DNA of 64,000 nt from Propionimicrobium sp. PCR01-08-3 (GCF_030286045.1 NZ_CP127390.1:2683482-2747481); one strand, 5' to 3'. Shown: positions 37,124 to 49,176, counted from the stretch's first letter. The notes: generated from the sequence alone by a model not told the origin. Translations and numbers: made by a program.

Positions 37124-38124
37124 CAGTCGTCCACCACCTTTCCGCGCTTGATCCGCTCTCTTCGATCGCGGAAGGCCGGCATCACGACGCCGATCAGCAA
37201 GAAGCCACCGACGAAGACCTGCTGCCAGGCCGAAGGTATCCCGACCAGCACCAGCGAATTGCCGACAACGGTGATCAGCAGAACGCCCAGCACCGTGCCC
37301 GTCACCGTGCCCCTGCCACCGGTCACGTTCGCGCCGCCCAACACGACTGCGGCGAGCACCGACATCTCGAAGCCGATCAAGGTGGACGGATCGGCCGCCC
37401 GGTTCATGGACGCATAGAAGATGCCGCCCAGGCCCGCCAGCAGGCCGGACAGCACGAAGGCCGAGATCCTCGTCCGGTTGATCTTGACGCCCAGCCGTTC
37501 GGCGGCCTCCTCGTTGTCACCGATCGCATAGAGATATCGGCCCCACCAGGTGCGTTTCAGCAGCAGCGCGAGCCCGACCGCCAATAGCGCCCAGATCAGC
37601 ACGGTGACGCTCAACGAGGCGATGCGGCCGCCGGAGTTGACCGAGAACAGCGATAGCTGGCCGAATTCGGACATCTGAGCCGGCAGCACGCGGATGCGCT
37701 CGGTGCCGACGAAGGCGAGCAGACCACCCCGGTAGAGGGTCAGTGTGCCGATGGTCACGATCATCGCGGGCAGCCTCAGCCAGGCCACCAATATGCCGTT
37801 GACCAGGCCGAGCACGGCACCGATCAAACAGCCGACGGCGATCGCCAGCAACACGGTGCCCTGAAAGTTGATGGCGTTCAGGGTCACGGTGGTCAGATAC
37901 ATGGAGACCACCTCGATCGCGGGCACCGAAATATCGATGCCGTTGGTGACCAGCACCGTCATCACGCCGAGGGCCATGATGCCCAGCACCACGGCACTTC
38001 TGGCCACACCGAATAGATGGGCCGCCGAGAAGAAGCTGGGGTTCGCGACGCCGAAGAGCACCATGATCACCACCAGCACCACGCCCAGCAGAGCCTCGCG
38101 GTGTGCGAACAGGCGCCCGATCAT
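37123..38124 (-). CDS. Sugar ABC permease 1 (RbsC/LsrC type)
   Basis: 333 residues from ATG 38124, overlapping the ATPase stop by ATGA. About eight to ten transmembrane helices with family segments GLVNGILVAWLRLPAMIVTIGTL, YAIGDNEEAAERLGV and VLAAVVLGGANVTGGRGTVTGT. A longer in-frame reading (to 38739) is non-coding antisense-like sequence inside the ATPase and is rejected. Partner of permease 2 in an Lsr/Rha-type heterodimeric channel. Confidence 0.88.
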   Translation of the reverse strand: MIGRLFAHREALLGVVLVVIMVLFGVANPSFFSAAHLFGVARSAVVLGIMALGVMTVLVTNGIDISVPAIEVVSMYLTTVTLNAINFQGTVLLAIAVGCLIGAVLGLVNGILVAWLRLPAMIVTIGTLTLYRGGLLAFVGTERIRVLPAQMSEFGQLSLFSVNSGGRIASLSVTVLIWALLAVGLALLLKRTWWGRYLYAIGDNEEAAERLGVKINRTRISAFVLSGLLAGLGGIFYASMNRAADPSTLIGFEMSVLAAVVLGGANVTGGRGTVTGTVLGVLLITVVGNSLVLVGIPSAWQQVFVGGFLLIGVVMPAFRDRRERIKRGKVVDD

Positions 38125-39724
38125 GCGGCCACCTCGCTCTGGTTGATGTCGATGATGCGCTCCTCGGTGAGGCCGTCGGCCGCGTGGGTTTCGGTCAATC
38201 GTCCAGAAATCACGAATCCGACATCGTCGCTGACGGCGAGCAGTTCGGCCGGCTCGTCCGAGATCAGCAGGACTGCCGTGCCCTCGTTCGCCACCGTCCT
38301 GATGAGGTCGTGGATCGCGGCCCGCGAGCCGACATCGACACCGACCGTCGGGTTGTTGAAGATCATCACGTCGGGGCGCGGGGCAAGCGCCCTGGCCAGC
38401 AGCACGCGCTGTTGATTGCCGCCGGACAATGACGAGACCGGGGCTTCGACGGTCGGGGTCTTGATGGAAAGCTTCGACCGCCATTGCTCGGCCAGGGCCT
38501 GCTGCCTGCCGGTGCTGAGCAGGTGCGCCGGGTTGCGGGTTTCGGCAAGGCTGGAGGCCACCACGTTCTCGGCTATCGACCAGTCGAGGTAGAGCCCCTC
38601 GGTCAGCCGGTCGTCGGGCAGGTACTGAATGTCGCGGCGGCTGCGCGCCGAATGAACCCGCTTGCCATGCAGCGCGATGGTGCCGGACTCGGTGGGGATG
38701 AGCCCTGCGATCGCCAGCCCGATGGAGATCTTTCCGCAACCGACCAGACCGGAGAGCCCGAGGATGCGCCCGGCGTAGAGATCGAGATCGATCTGCTGAA
38801 AGGTCTCCCCCAGGCTCAGTCCGCTCACCCGCAGCGTCGGTTCGCCCGTAGCCTGCGCCACATCGGTGCGCCGCACATTGACGACCTGGTTGCCGGTCAT
38901 CAAGAAGCTGATCTTGTCGGTGTCGAATTCGGACGCCGGGCCGGTCGCGATCAGTTTTCCGTCGCGGATCACCGAGACGTCGTCGGCGATGTCGACCACC
39001 TCGCGCAGTTTGTGCGAGATGAAGATGAAAGAGACCCCACCGGCGGCGAGGGTGCGCACCGAGGCGAGCAACGAGTCGATCTCGTCCTGGGTGAGGGCCG
39101 CGGTCGGCTCGTCCATCACAATGATCTGGCCGTCGCTGGAGATGGCCCGGGCGATGGCGACCAGTTGCCGTTCGGCGGTCGACAGATCGCCCAGCCGGGC
39201 GTTTGGGTCGATCTCTGCGCCCAACCGGGCAGCGCAGCTGCCGCGGACGCGACAGCCTGCTTGCCGGGGGCCTTGCCGAACGGACGGGCGCCGCCTTCGA
39301 ACGCGATGTTCTCGGCCACTGTCATATTCGGGAACAGCGCCAGATCCTGGTAGATCACCCGCACCCCGTGAGCGATCGCGTCACGTGGAGTGATGGCCTC
39401 GATCTCGGTGCCGCCGATGATGATCTGGCCGGAGTCGGGCGCGTGGGCACCGGCGATGATCTTCGTCAGGGTGGACTTGCCGGAGCCGTTCTCGCCGACC
39501 AGTGCGTGCACGGTGCCCCGGCGCAGCACCAGATCGACGCCGTCCAGGGCCTGGACGCTGCCGAATGCCTTGGAGATCTTTCGGCATTCGACAGCGGGAA
39601 CATCCCCGGCTGCCGTCTCCGGGGCAACGCCGACAGGGGAACCACCCGTTCCGGCCGCCAGATCGGCGGCCGGAGCCACCTGGTCCCCGTCCGGATCTTC
39701 GTCAGAAGTCATACTCGTCGGCAT
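38121..39724 (-). pseudogene. Sugar ABC transporter tandem ATPase (RbsA type), frameshifted
   Basis: Tandem-ATPase gene in two frames. N-terminal part: Walker A GENGSGKST, VRVIYQDLALFPNMTV. C-terminal part: signature LSTAERQL, VMDEPTAALT, second domain GLVGCGK, SLSGGNQQRV. The frames meet near 39226-39231 where one base is missing (CTGCCCGG instead of a 9-base CTG-NCC-CGG), in the linker before ARLGAEIDP. Corrected length about 534 residues. Start is ATG 39724 or 39712, overlapping the binding-protein stop. Without both halves in one chain the importer should not work. Confidence 0.82.
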
Positions 39725-40739
39725 TGTCTTTGGTGACGTTGATCCAGGCGTTCTCGCCGTAAATGACCTTGTCCTCGATGGTGATCGTGGCGTATCCCTC
39801 GGCGTCCAGCTTCATGGATTCGTCAACCGTGCCGCCGTCCAGCATGATCTTGGCGACCTCGTTCTGGGCGTAGGCGGCCTGCCCGGGATCCCAGAACTGG
39901 ATGAGATCGATCGCGCCGCTGGCCAGCAGATCTTTGGTGTCCTTCGGGGTCGAGGTGCCGCAGACCACGATCGTGTCCTGCAGCCCGGCCTCCTCGACGG
40001 CCTGGCCGACACCCACGACATCGGTGGACGCAGAACCTTGCACACCTGCCAGGTTCGGGAACGCGGATAGCGCCTCCTGCATCTTCTGATAGGCCTGCTG
40101 GGAGTCGTCTGACGTCTCGATCCGATCGCCCACCCTGGTCATATTCGGATAATTATCCAGCTGGTACTTTTCGGCGGCTTCCACCCATTCCATATGGGTG
40201 GTGGACGATAGTGATCCGACCATTTGAATGTATTCGCCGGTCTCATTCATCCGGGAGGCGAGTTCCTTCATCAAATTGATGCCGTAATCCTCATTCTGGA
40301 AGGCTTCGATGTCGTAATCGGCATTGTCGATACCCGGCGCCTCGTGGGTGATGACGATGATGCCCGCCTCCATCGCCTGCCGCAGCACCTGCTCCACGGC
40401 GTCCGGCTGGAAGGGGCAGACCAGCAATGCGGAGACGTTCGAGGCGATCAGGTCTTGGATCACCTTGACCTGGGCGTTGGCGTCGGCCTGGCTCGAACCC
40501 TGATAGTAGGCGTTGTTGCCGGTGTCGGAGGCATATTGCTTGACGCCCTCCTCCATCCGGTTGAACCAGGCGATGCCGGTGAGCTTCGGCACCGTGACCA
40601 TCGCCCCGGCGGCATCGCCGCCGCCGGACCCGCTCGCTTCGGTGGATCCCCCGGTCGTCCCGCAGGCCGACAGTGCACCCATGGCGGCCACGCCGGCACC
40701 GATATACATGAATTGACGACGATTGAATTCGATTGACAT
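39702..40739 (-). CDS. Sugar/polyol ABC binding lipoprotein, Tat-type signal
   Basis: 345 residues. Signal peptide begins MSIEFNRRQFMYIG, a twin-arginine motif, followed by lipobox LSACG, so it is probably exported folded by Tat and lipidated. Body is a Peripla_BP_4 fold as in RhaS/LsrB/RbsB. First gene of the transporter operon. Ligand unknown; the adjacent DhaK-DhaL kinase suggests a small polyol or ketose such as erythritol/threitol. CGGAG lies upstream of the ATG. Confidence 0.88.
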   Translation of the reverse strand: MSIEFNRRQFMYIGAGVAAMGALSACGTTGGSTEASGSGGGDAAGAMVTVPKLTGIAWFNRMEEGVKQYASDTGNNAYYQGSSQADANAQVKVIQDLIASNVSALLVCPFQPDAVEQVLRQAMEAGIIVITHEAPGIDNADYDIEAFQNEDYGINLMKELASRMNETGEYIQMVGSLSSTTHMEWVEAAEKYQLDNYPNMTRVGDRIETSDDSQQAYQKMQEALSAFPNLAGVQGSASTDVVGVGQAVEEAGLQDTIVVCGTSTPKDTKDLLASGAIDLIQFWDPGQAAYAQNEVAKIMLDGGTVDESMKLDAEGYATITIEDKVIYGENAWINVTKDNADEYDF

Positions 40740-40895
40740 TGCTACTCCGCTCCGTGTCGTTCGCTCACCACGTTGACTAATACCTAAATATCGAACTATG
40801 CAAAAGATGTCGACTAAGGGGCCTGCAGATAAATTTCCGTTGCGTTTATTTATCGTCAGGCGCTAAACCCTGATCCGGGCCAAGACTGGATCCGG

Positions 40896-42660
40896 CTAGA
40901 TAACGCGCGCGATTTCTTCGAGCAGTCGTAAGAAGGCGACCGATCCGGGATCCTTGCGGCCGACGGAACGTTCCCCCACCCAAGCGGCCCTGCCGCGCTG
41001 AGAGGTCTGCCCGGTCTGGGTCTCCACGACACCGGTGGCGACCTGCACGGCGCCGGCGGCCACTGCTTTGGCGTCGCTGCTGGTGGTCTGCTCCAGGTAG
41101 TTGGCGATGGCATCGATCACGTCGACGACCGTCTTGTCGCCCACCTGGGCGCCGCCTCTGGCCATGATCTTCTCGGCCATGGTGTGCGCGGCGGCAGCGA
41201 ATGCGTTGGCGCCGACGCGATCATCGGCGAAGGCGGTCGAAGCGGCGATCATCCCGCCGCCCAGCAGGGCTGCGTAGGTCGACGGGTTCGCGGACGAGAA
41301 TGCCGTGCCGAGTGCCTTGAAGATCTCTGCCGGGGCGGCATTGTCGGGCAGGGCCGCAACGGCGGCGTTCTGCGCTTTGGCTCCCTCGCCGACCGTGATG
41401 CCCAGGTCGCCATCGCCGAGGGCAGCGTCCAGTTCACGAAGCTCTTCGGAGTAGCCCGGCAGCCCGGCGGTGACCGCCAGCACGATATCGCGCAGCCGGC
41501 TGGGCTCCTCGACGGTGCGTATCCCCTCGTCAACTCCATCTTCAGTAGTGGCAGCGGTGTGGCTGGCGGTCGTGCGCACCCCCTCGGTCAGCTGCACCGA
41601 GCCGTGTTGGAAGAACGGCGAACGAGCGGGCTCATCCATCAATTCGGCCAGTTTGTCGTCCAATTGGCAGATGGAAAGAGAGGCGCCGGCCATTTCGAGT
41701 GAGGTTGCGTATTCGCCGATGAACAGATTCCGGACGACCGCCCTACGTTCGGTCAGTTGCTGATGCACCCGGCGGTAAATGACATACAGTTCTTCGAGCG
41801 GGGTCGACCCCAAGCCGTTGACGAGCACGGCCAGTTGCCTGCCCTGCGAAAGGTCGAGTTCCTTCTCCAACTCCGTGAGGAATCTATCGGTGATCTGATC
41901 GGCGGTTTCCAGCGGCCCGCGGAACTGGCCGGGTTCACCGTGAATACCGATACCGATCTCCATTTCGCCCTCGTCGAGAGTGAATGTCGGTTCTCCCGCC
42001 GCGGGCAGAATCGTCGGCGACAGCCCAACGCCCATCGTCCGGGTGGCGTCACAGGTGCGCTGCGCGATCTCGGTCACCTTGTCGAGGTCGCATCCCTTTT
42101 CGGCGGCCGCCCCGGCCGTCTTGTAAGCAAAGAAAAGACCCGCCACACCGCGACGGGTATCTGCCTTTTCGGGAGGAGCGGAAAGGATATCGTCGCGTCC
42201 CAATACCGTTGTGGTACGAATGCCCTCGGTCGATGCCAGGTCTGCTGCGATATCGAAATTGAAGATATCTCCGCCGTAGTTTCCATAGAGATAGAGAACG
42301 CCTGCGCCATCGTCGCTGGCTACCGTCGCTGCGTGAATCTGCTCGGGCGAGGGAGAGCTGAACACATTCCCGACCGCGCAGCCAGACGCCAGTCCCCGGC
42401 CCACGTATCCGAGGAAGAGCGGCCGCGCCTGAAATAGCCCGAGCGCGGCCCGCCCCCCGGCCCACGTATCCGAGGAAGAGCGGTAGGTGGCCCGATCCGC
42501 CGCCGGTGACGATGCCGACCCGGCCGTTGGTTCCGGCGTCGGTCCTCACCAGGGCTCTTCGATCAGGATCGACTGCCTTCAGTTCGTCGGGATGCCCCCA
42601 CAGGATTCCATCCACGACTTCGTCGACAAAACTACCCGGATCATTGATGATCTTGCGCAT
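40896..42660 (-). pseudogene. dhaK: Fused DhaK-DhaL dihydroxyacetone/erythrulose-type kinase, disrupted
   Basis: From ATG 42660 (GAGGGAG upstream) DhaK begins normally (RTDAGTNGRVGIVTGGGSGH) until PLFLGYVGRG, after which a 61-bp insertion shifts the frame. PLFLGYVGRGLASG then resumes in the frame used by the rest: GIHGEPG with the ketose-binding His, and DhaL with DGDLGITVGEGAK. The single-chain ATP-dependent type matches DAK and erythrulose kinases of actinobacterial polyol pathways. Removing 61 bp restores one frame of about 567 residues. It lies upstream of the damaged sugar transporter. Confidence 0.83.
42394..42483. repeat. 29-bp direct repeat flanking a hairpin insertion in dhaK
   Basis: An identical 29-bp sequence (CCCACGTATCCGAGGAAGAG at its core) occurs at 42394-42422 and 42455-42483, separated by 32 bp. 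The separator and repeat edges contain GGCCGCGC (42421-42428) / GCGCGGCC (42443-42450), an 8-bp inverted repeat with a 14-nt loop. Together they add 61 bp relative to an uninterrupted dhaK. Confidence 0.85.
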
Positions 42661-42702
42661 CAGCACTCCCTCGTACCGCGGTTCTCAAGTAGTCAGGACA
42701 AT

Positions 42703-42721
42703 AGCGCAAATCTATTGCGCT
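42703..42721. promoter_or_regulatory. Operator-like inverted repeat upstream of dhaK
   Basis: AGCGCAA-N5-TTGCGCT, perfect 7-bp arms, 43 bp before the dhaK ATG. The TTGCGC core resembles LacI-family operators, suitable for polyol control; no regulator gene is adjacent. Confidence 0.45.
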
Positions 42722-43065
42722 GGGAACCGCCCGGCGTCCGAAATAATCGAGCACGAGATTCGTTTAGAACGTGACGATAAATTAACGCGTCGAGTGGCGG
42801 TTTCGGGGTGGGATGCATGACAAAGCGGAGGCATAACCTCGTGCCGATGGCACGTGGGCGGGCCGATAACGCAATCAGGCGCCCGATCCCAGAAGCGACA
42901 CGCAGCGGGAATATATCGGATGGTTCTTATCACATAGCAGCAGCTGCGTAAAGAGCAGACCCCCCTTACGAACGGGTTTCGCCGGTATATATTCATTCCT
43001 TCAGTGGCCGTTTTTATCCGAAATTATTTCGGGCTACGCGCTTACACCAATACCGGCAACGACGA
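42722..43065. other. Gene-free region between dhaK and clpB
   Basis: About 340 bp with lower GC than its flanks and no supported ORF on either strand, lying upstream of dhaK and downstream of clpB. I see no recognisable RNA or mobile element. Confidence 0.4.
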
Positions 43066-43109
43066 GGCCCGCCGTCATGCCGCCTTTCGGCGGATCATGA
43101 CGGCGGGCC
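43066..43109 (-). terminator. clpB terminator hairpin
   Basis: GGCCCGCCGTCATG (43066-43079) pairs perfectly with CATGACGGCGGGCC (43096-43109), with an inner CCGCC/GGCGG stem. It starts 14 bp after the clpB stop; no T-run follows. Confidence 0.75.
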
Positions 43110-43122
43110 GGCAGTTATTTCG

Positions 43123-45705
<2,583 letters not shown>

Positions 45706-45789
45706 CAGGTCTCCGCGTAGTAGATCTTTGCCGGATCCATCAAAGGAGCGCTAACTGCGCGTCCGTTGACGAATCCGATCCAACTCAAA

Positions 45790-45810
45790 GTTGAGTCTAT
45801 GCCACTCAAC
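45790..45810. promoter_or_regulatory. HAIR element (HspR-binding site) upstream of clpB
   Basis: GTTGAGT-N7-ACTCAAC matches the HspR operator pattern CTTGAGT-N7-ACTCAAG of actinobacterial heat-shock genes. An extra half site ACTCAA precedes it (45783-45788). It lies 85 bp upstream of the clpB ATG. HspR repression of clpB is established in Streptomyces and mycobacteria; here it is inferred from the motif. Confidence 0.8.
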
Positions 45811-45858
45811 TCTGGTTCGGGGTCTGGTATTCCCTACTTGCGGGGTTGCTCCGGAGGT

Positions 45859-46179
45859 CTATGCCCGGGACCGGTCAGTGATCATCTTCGTCGTCCTTGC
45901 CGGATCTTGCTTGACATGAATAACCGCCACCACCTCAATGACCCCGGTTTCGGCAAGGTAATAGACCATGTACGGGAAGCTGGGCAGTTTCAGTCGCCGC
46001 GACTCTGCGACCCCTTCTGGCCCAATATACGGGTAGTGTTGTGCGAGCTTGACACCATCATTGAATTCCTTGCGCCAGCGGCGCACGAGGTCGCGGTCGA
46101 TCTCGGCGTAGTAGGAAAGCGCCTTATCTATGTCGATCCAGACATCTGGATGAATACTAAGGTGCCATCTCACTGCCAC
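45859..46179 (-). CDS. RelE/ParE-family toxin
   Basis: 106 residues. ParE/RelE fold features: WIDIDKALSYYAEIDRDLVRRWRKEF helical hairpin, YPYIGPEG, ESRRLKLPSFPYMVYYLAETGVIEVVAVIHVKQDP. It overlaps its antitoxin by 10 bp. ParE-like (gyrase) and RelE-like (mRNA) activities cannot be separated from sequence. Confidence 0.83.
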   Translation of the reverse strand: MAVRWHLSIHPDVWIDIDKALSYYAEIDRDLVRRWRKEFNDGVKLAQHYPYIGPEGVAESRRLKLPSFPYMVYYLAETGVIEVVAVIHVKQDPARTTKMITDRSRA

Positions 46180-46391
46180 TTTTCATCCAGTCGCCGATTC
46201 AGCTCCTCCAACGAGATACCGAGGGCAGAATCAGCACGTATCTCGGCCGCACGCCGACTTACGAGTTGAGCTTGCGAATCGGTGATCGATTCTTCTTGAG
46301 CCGCCGTCGAAATCTTCAGGTACTCAAGCAGATCAACCCGTTCGGCGTATGTCAGGGCGTCCACCGCAACCTGAACTGTCTGGCTAACCAT
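46170..46391 (-). CDS. Antitoxin of the RelE/ParE-like pair
   Basis: 73 residues from ATG 46391. Motif VAVDALTYAERVDLLEYL and a C-terminal segment EIRADSALGISLEELNRRLDEK resembles addiction-module antitoxins that pair with RelE/ParE toxins (DUF2281/StbD-like helices). A TATAAG -10 box (46401-46406) lies 9 nt upstream and no Shine-Dalgarno is seen, so the transcript is probably leaderless. A longer in-frame start at 46499 has no support. Confidence 0.75.
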   Translation of the reverse strand: MVSQTVQVAVDALTYAERVDLLEYLKISTAAQEESITDSQAQLVSRRAAEIRADSALGISLEELNRRLDEKWQ

Positions 46392-46458
46392 GCGATCAAT
46401 CTTATAATGGGCAGACGACCACGACCGAGGTGCGGGCGACAAGAGGCGCCACTGGCAC

Positions 46459-46899
46459 TCAGGCACTCCAGACGTCCACCCACTGCCGGTCAGCAGCAAT
46501 CAGCGATTCTCGAATCGCCGCATCGAAGGTCGCGAGTTTCGTGGCGTGAGCCGCTGCCAGGCCCACCAGGTGGAGGTCGGTCACTTGCCTGCGGCCCATC
46601 AATACCCGGGTGTCGATAAGGGAATCCGCAAGCGTGGTCGAATCCGGCAGCCATTTCCACCCCGGCACTTGCCGAATCGCACGCAACTGCTCCAGCGCCT
46701 CCGCTCCGCTGACCCTTCGGCCGACAACTGCTTCGGTCAGAAGCAGCCGCAAAAGACCAGACTCGGTTACCGAACAGGTACTCCACTCATCCAGCTTCGC
46801 GAAATGGGCATGAGCCGCAGCGTGATGCACATGCTGATCCCAACTGAGAGCCAGGAGCACATTGACATCAAGCAGCATCGGCGGCAGGGGTGTCGTCAT
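46459..46899 (-). CDS. vapC: PIN-domain toxin, VapC family (second)
   Basis: 146 residues. Catalytic acidic residues in MLLDVNVLLAL (Asp11), a Glu near residue 46, and QVTDLHLVGLA (Asp near 107); C-terminal ATFD. The start overlaps the antitoxin gene by 32 bp; an internal ATG at 46878 is possible but would remove residues just before the first catalytic strand. Only distantly similar to the VapC at 268-645. Confidence 0.88.
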   Translation of the reverse strand: MTTPLPPMLLDVNVLLALSWDQHVHHAAAHAHFAKLDEWSTCSVTESGLLRLLLTEAVVGRRVSGAEALEQLRAIRQVPGWKWLPDSTTLADSLIDTRVLMGRRQVTDLHLVGLAAAHATKLATFDAAIRESLIAADRQWVDVWSA

Positions 46900-47113
46900 C
46901 TCGGTATTGGGCGACCATTTCGTCCGTGACGAGATGATCCGGCGAGCCCGTCATCACGGGAAAGCCATCTTGCCCGGTGACTGGAGCCTGACGCACGCGC
47001 AGACCCTGAAGTGCGAGTTCAGATATTGCCTTGCCGATGGAAATTCGCTCAGCTGTGGCCTTGGCACGGGCCGCGCTCAGCACTGCATCATCGATGTCCA
47101 ACGTCGTCCGCAT
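46868..47113 (-). CDS. vapB: VapB antitoxin (MRTTLDIDD type)
   Basis: 81 residues. N-terminal MRTTLDIDDAVLSAARAKA followed by ISIGKAISELAL is the ribbon-helix-helix start typical of VapB antitoxins; the C-terminal acidic tail (VTDEMVAQYRDDD) contacts the toxin. Probably leaderless (see -10 box upstream). Confidence 0.88.
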   Translation of the reverse strand: MRTTLDIDDAVLSAARAKATAERISIGKAISELALQGLRVRQAPVTGQDGFPVMTGSPDHLVTDEMVAQYRDDDTPAADAA

Positions 47114-47119
47114 GTCGTC

Positions 47120-47125
47120 ATCATA
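47120..47125 (-). promoter_or_regulatory. vapB -10 box, leaderless start
   Basis: TATGAT on the minus strand ends exactly 6 nt before the vapB ATG and no Shine-Dalgarno is present, placing the expected transcription start on the start codon. Confidence 0.45.
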
Positions 47126-47213
47126 TCATCAGCGCATCAACTCGGAACGTTCGCAAAGTCCGCCAGCGGTCAAGCGGACAACCCAAGCAGACGCTGAGCC
47201 TGGCCCGATCAAA

Positions 47214-47264
47214 ATTATTGGGTTCGGTTTTACAGCCATAGTCTGCAAAACCGAACCCAATAAT
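47214..47264 (-). terminator. ino1 terminator
   Basis: Perfect 18-bp stem (47214-47231 with 47247-47264), 15-nt loop, followed on the minus strand by TTTTG. It lies 15 bp after the ino1 stop. Confidence 0.88.
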
Positions 47265-47278
47265 CGTCCGTCGAAGAA

Positions 47279-48358
47279 CTACCGCTCGACCTCACCGGCG
47301 ATGAAGGCCTCGACCGACGCCTGGGCGTCCTCATCGTGGCGCTGTTCGGGCGGAGACTTCATGAAGAAGCTGGCCGGAGACAGCAGCGGACCACCGACGC
47401 CGCGATCGAGCCCGATCTTTGCCGCGCGGATCGCATCGATCACCACACCCGCCGAGTTCGGCGAATCCCAGACCTCGAGCTTGTATTCGAGGCTGACCGG
47501 TGCGCCGCCGAAGTTGCGTCCCTCCAGCCGGACGAAGGCCCACTTGCGGTCGTCCAGCCAATCGACGTAGTCAGACGGCCCGACGTGGATGTCGCGGTCT
47601 TCGAAATGATGCTCCACATTGCTGGTGACGGCTTGGGTTTTGGAGATCTTCTTCGACACCAGACGCTCGCGCTCCAGCATGTTCTTGAAGTCCATGTTGC
47701 CGCCGACGTTCAGCTGGTAGGTGCGGTCGATGGTGATACCGCGGTCCTCGAACAGCTTGGCCAGCACGCGGTGGGTGATGGTGGCGCCGATCTGGCTCTT
47801 GATGTCGTCGCCCACGATCGGCAGCTTGGCATCGGTGAACTTCTGCGCCCACTCGGGGGTGGACGCGATGAACACCGGCAGGCAGTTGACCATCGCGCAG
47901 CCGGCGTCGATCGCGCACTGCGCGTAATACTTGTCCGCCTCCTCCGAACCGACCGGAAGGTAGCTGACCAGCACGTCGACTTGCGCGTCCTTGAGCGCCT
48001 GGACGACATCAACCGGGGTTTCGGCCGATTCTTCGACGGTCTCGCGGTAATACTTGCCGAAACCATCAAGAGTCACGCCACGTTGCACCGTGACGCCGGT
48101 TTGCGGAACGTCGCAGATTCTGATGGTGCAATTGTCGCTGGCATTGATCGCGTCGGCGAGGTCGAGACCGACTTTTGCGGCGTCGACGTCGAATGCGGCA
48201 ACGAATTCGATATCGCTGACATGATAATCACCGAATTGCACGTGCATCAGTCCCGGAACGGTTTCCTCGGGTGACGCGTCGTGGTAATAGGTGACACCTT
48301 GCACCAGGGATGATGCACAGTTGCCCACCCCAACGATCGCAACACGGATCGCGCTCAT
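47279..48358 (-). CDS. ino1: myo-Inositol-1-phosphate synthase
   Basis: 359 residues, the short actinobacterial/archaeal form. Converts glucose-6-phosphate to inositol-1-phosphate with NAD, feeding phosphatidylinositol and mycothiol. Rossmann start [38 protein letters not shown] and [14 protein letters not shown] are family hallmarks with the active-site Lys/Asp. Abuts a PadR regulator, an order also found at ino1 (Rv0046c-Rv0047c) in mycobacteria. Confidence 0.95.
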   Translation of the reverse strand: MSAIRVAIVGVGNCASSLVQGVTYYHDASPEETVPGLMHVQFGDYHVSDIEFVAAFDVDAAKVGLDLADAINASDNCTIRICDVPQTGVTVQRGVTLDGFGKYYRETVEESAETPVDVVQALKDAQVDVLVSYLPVGSEEADKYYAQCAIDAGCAMVNCLPVFIASTPEWAQKFTDAKLPIVGDDIKSQIGATITHRVLAKLFEDRGITIDRTYQLNVGGNMDFKNMLERERLVSKKISKTQAVTSNVEHHFEDRDIHVGPSDYVDWLDDRKWAFVRLEGRNFGGAPVSLEYKLEVWDSPNSAGVVIDAIRAAKIGLDRGVGGPLLSPASFFMKSPPEQRHDEDAQASVEAFIAGEVER

Positions 48359-48919
48359 CTATTCTCCTTCTTGAATTCCGTCTTTTTGAATTCCGGTTTC
48401 CTCGGCGGCAATCATTTGGTCGAGCCAGGACAATTCGCCTGCCAGGACGTCGCGAGTGTGCCGAACGAGTTCTTGTCCGTAATGGTCCAAACCCGATAAT
48501 GACCAAGAATCAATCGCAGCGAGCCTGGATGTTGATCCCTCACGCCGCCCGTGCAGAATGCGCAGCCGGTTACGTGGGCTGGTCATCCCCAGCAAAGAGA
48601 AGCGGACGCCGAAGTCGTCGCTCCACACACTGGGATCTGTGGTGGCCAGTTGCTGCGTGAGGTATTCCTCACCGGCCGGCGTCAGGTGATAGATACGACG
48701 CGAACGACCACCGACCAGCAGTGGACGCTCGGTGCCGCAATCACATATCAGGCCCCGCTCCAGCAGCCGGCGCAGAGCCGGATACAGCGAGCCGAACGAC
48801 ACCTTGTGCAGGTAACCGACCACCATATTGACGTGCTTGCGCACCTCGTAGCCATAGGACGGGCCATGTGACAGTCGCCCAAGGATCGCAAGATCCAAAG
48901 TCGGTTGCCGCAGGGCCAT
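48359..48919 (-). CDS. PadR-family regulator next to ino1
   Basis: 186 residues. N-terminal winged helix (ILGRLSHGPSYGYEV ... VSFGSLYPALRRLLERGLI) and C-terminal dimerisation helices are typical of PadR. The stop is immediately before the ino1 ATG, so both are cotranscribed. GAGGTG precedes the ATG. It likely autoregulates at the palindromes near 49022-49043. Confidence 0.88.
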   Translation of the reverse strand: MALRQPTLDLAILGRLSHGPSYGYEVRKHVNMVVGYLHKVSFGSLYPALRRLLERGLICDCGTERPLLVGGRSRRIYHLTPAGEEYLTQQLATTDPSVWSDDFGVRFSLLGMTSPRNRLRILHGRREGSTSRLAAIDSWSLSGLDHYGQELVRHTRDVLAGELSWLDQMIAAEETGIQKDGIQEGE

Positions 48920-49021
48920 CTACGCACCTCACTTCTACTTCTTCGTGGAGACCAAGGCGCTCCTGGTGTTCGTCCAGAATCGGCCAAGTGGCGCCTTACC
49001 CATGTCGGGTTGCCGAACCAT

Positions 49022-49043
49022 ATATATCGGCTCGATATATCGA
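49022..49043. promoter_or_regulatory. Palindromes upstream of padR
   Basis: ATATATCG-GCT-CGATATAT (49022-49040) is a perfect 8-bp inverted repeat and overlaps TCGATATATCGA (49032-49043). AT-rich palindromes of this kind are used by PadR proteins; this is about 100 bp before the padR start. Confidence 0.5.
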
Positions 49044-49176
49044 GATGCTACATGCTCCGCACGCCTGGTGTCACATGCCGACACGCAGCCGTGCCTGATC
49101 TGCGAACACACGCCTGCTCGGACGCGAGCCCGGGCGACTCGGACGATCCATTCAACGAACGCGTCGCCACATATGC

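Noticed and set aside
38125-38739. N-terminal extension of sugar permease 1
   Set aside because: Arg/Pro-rich sequence overlapping the ATPase gene in another frame; the true start is the ATGA overlap at 38124.
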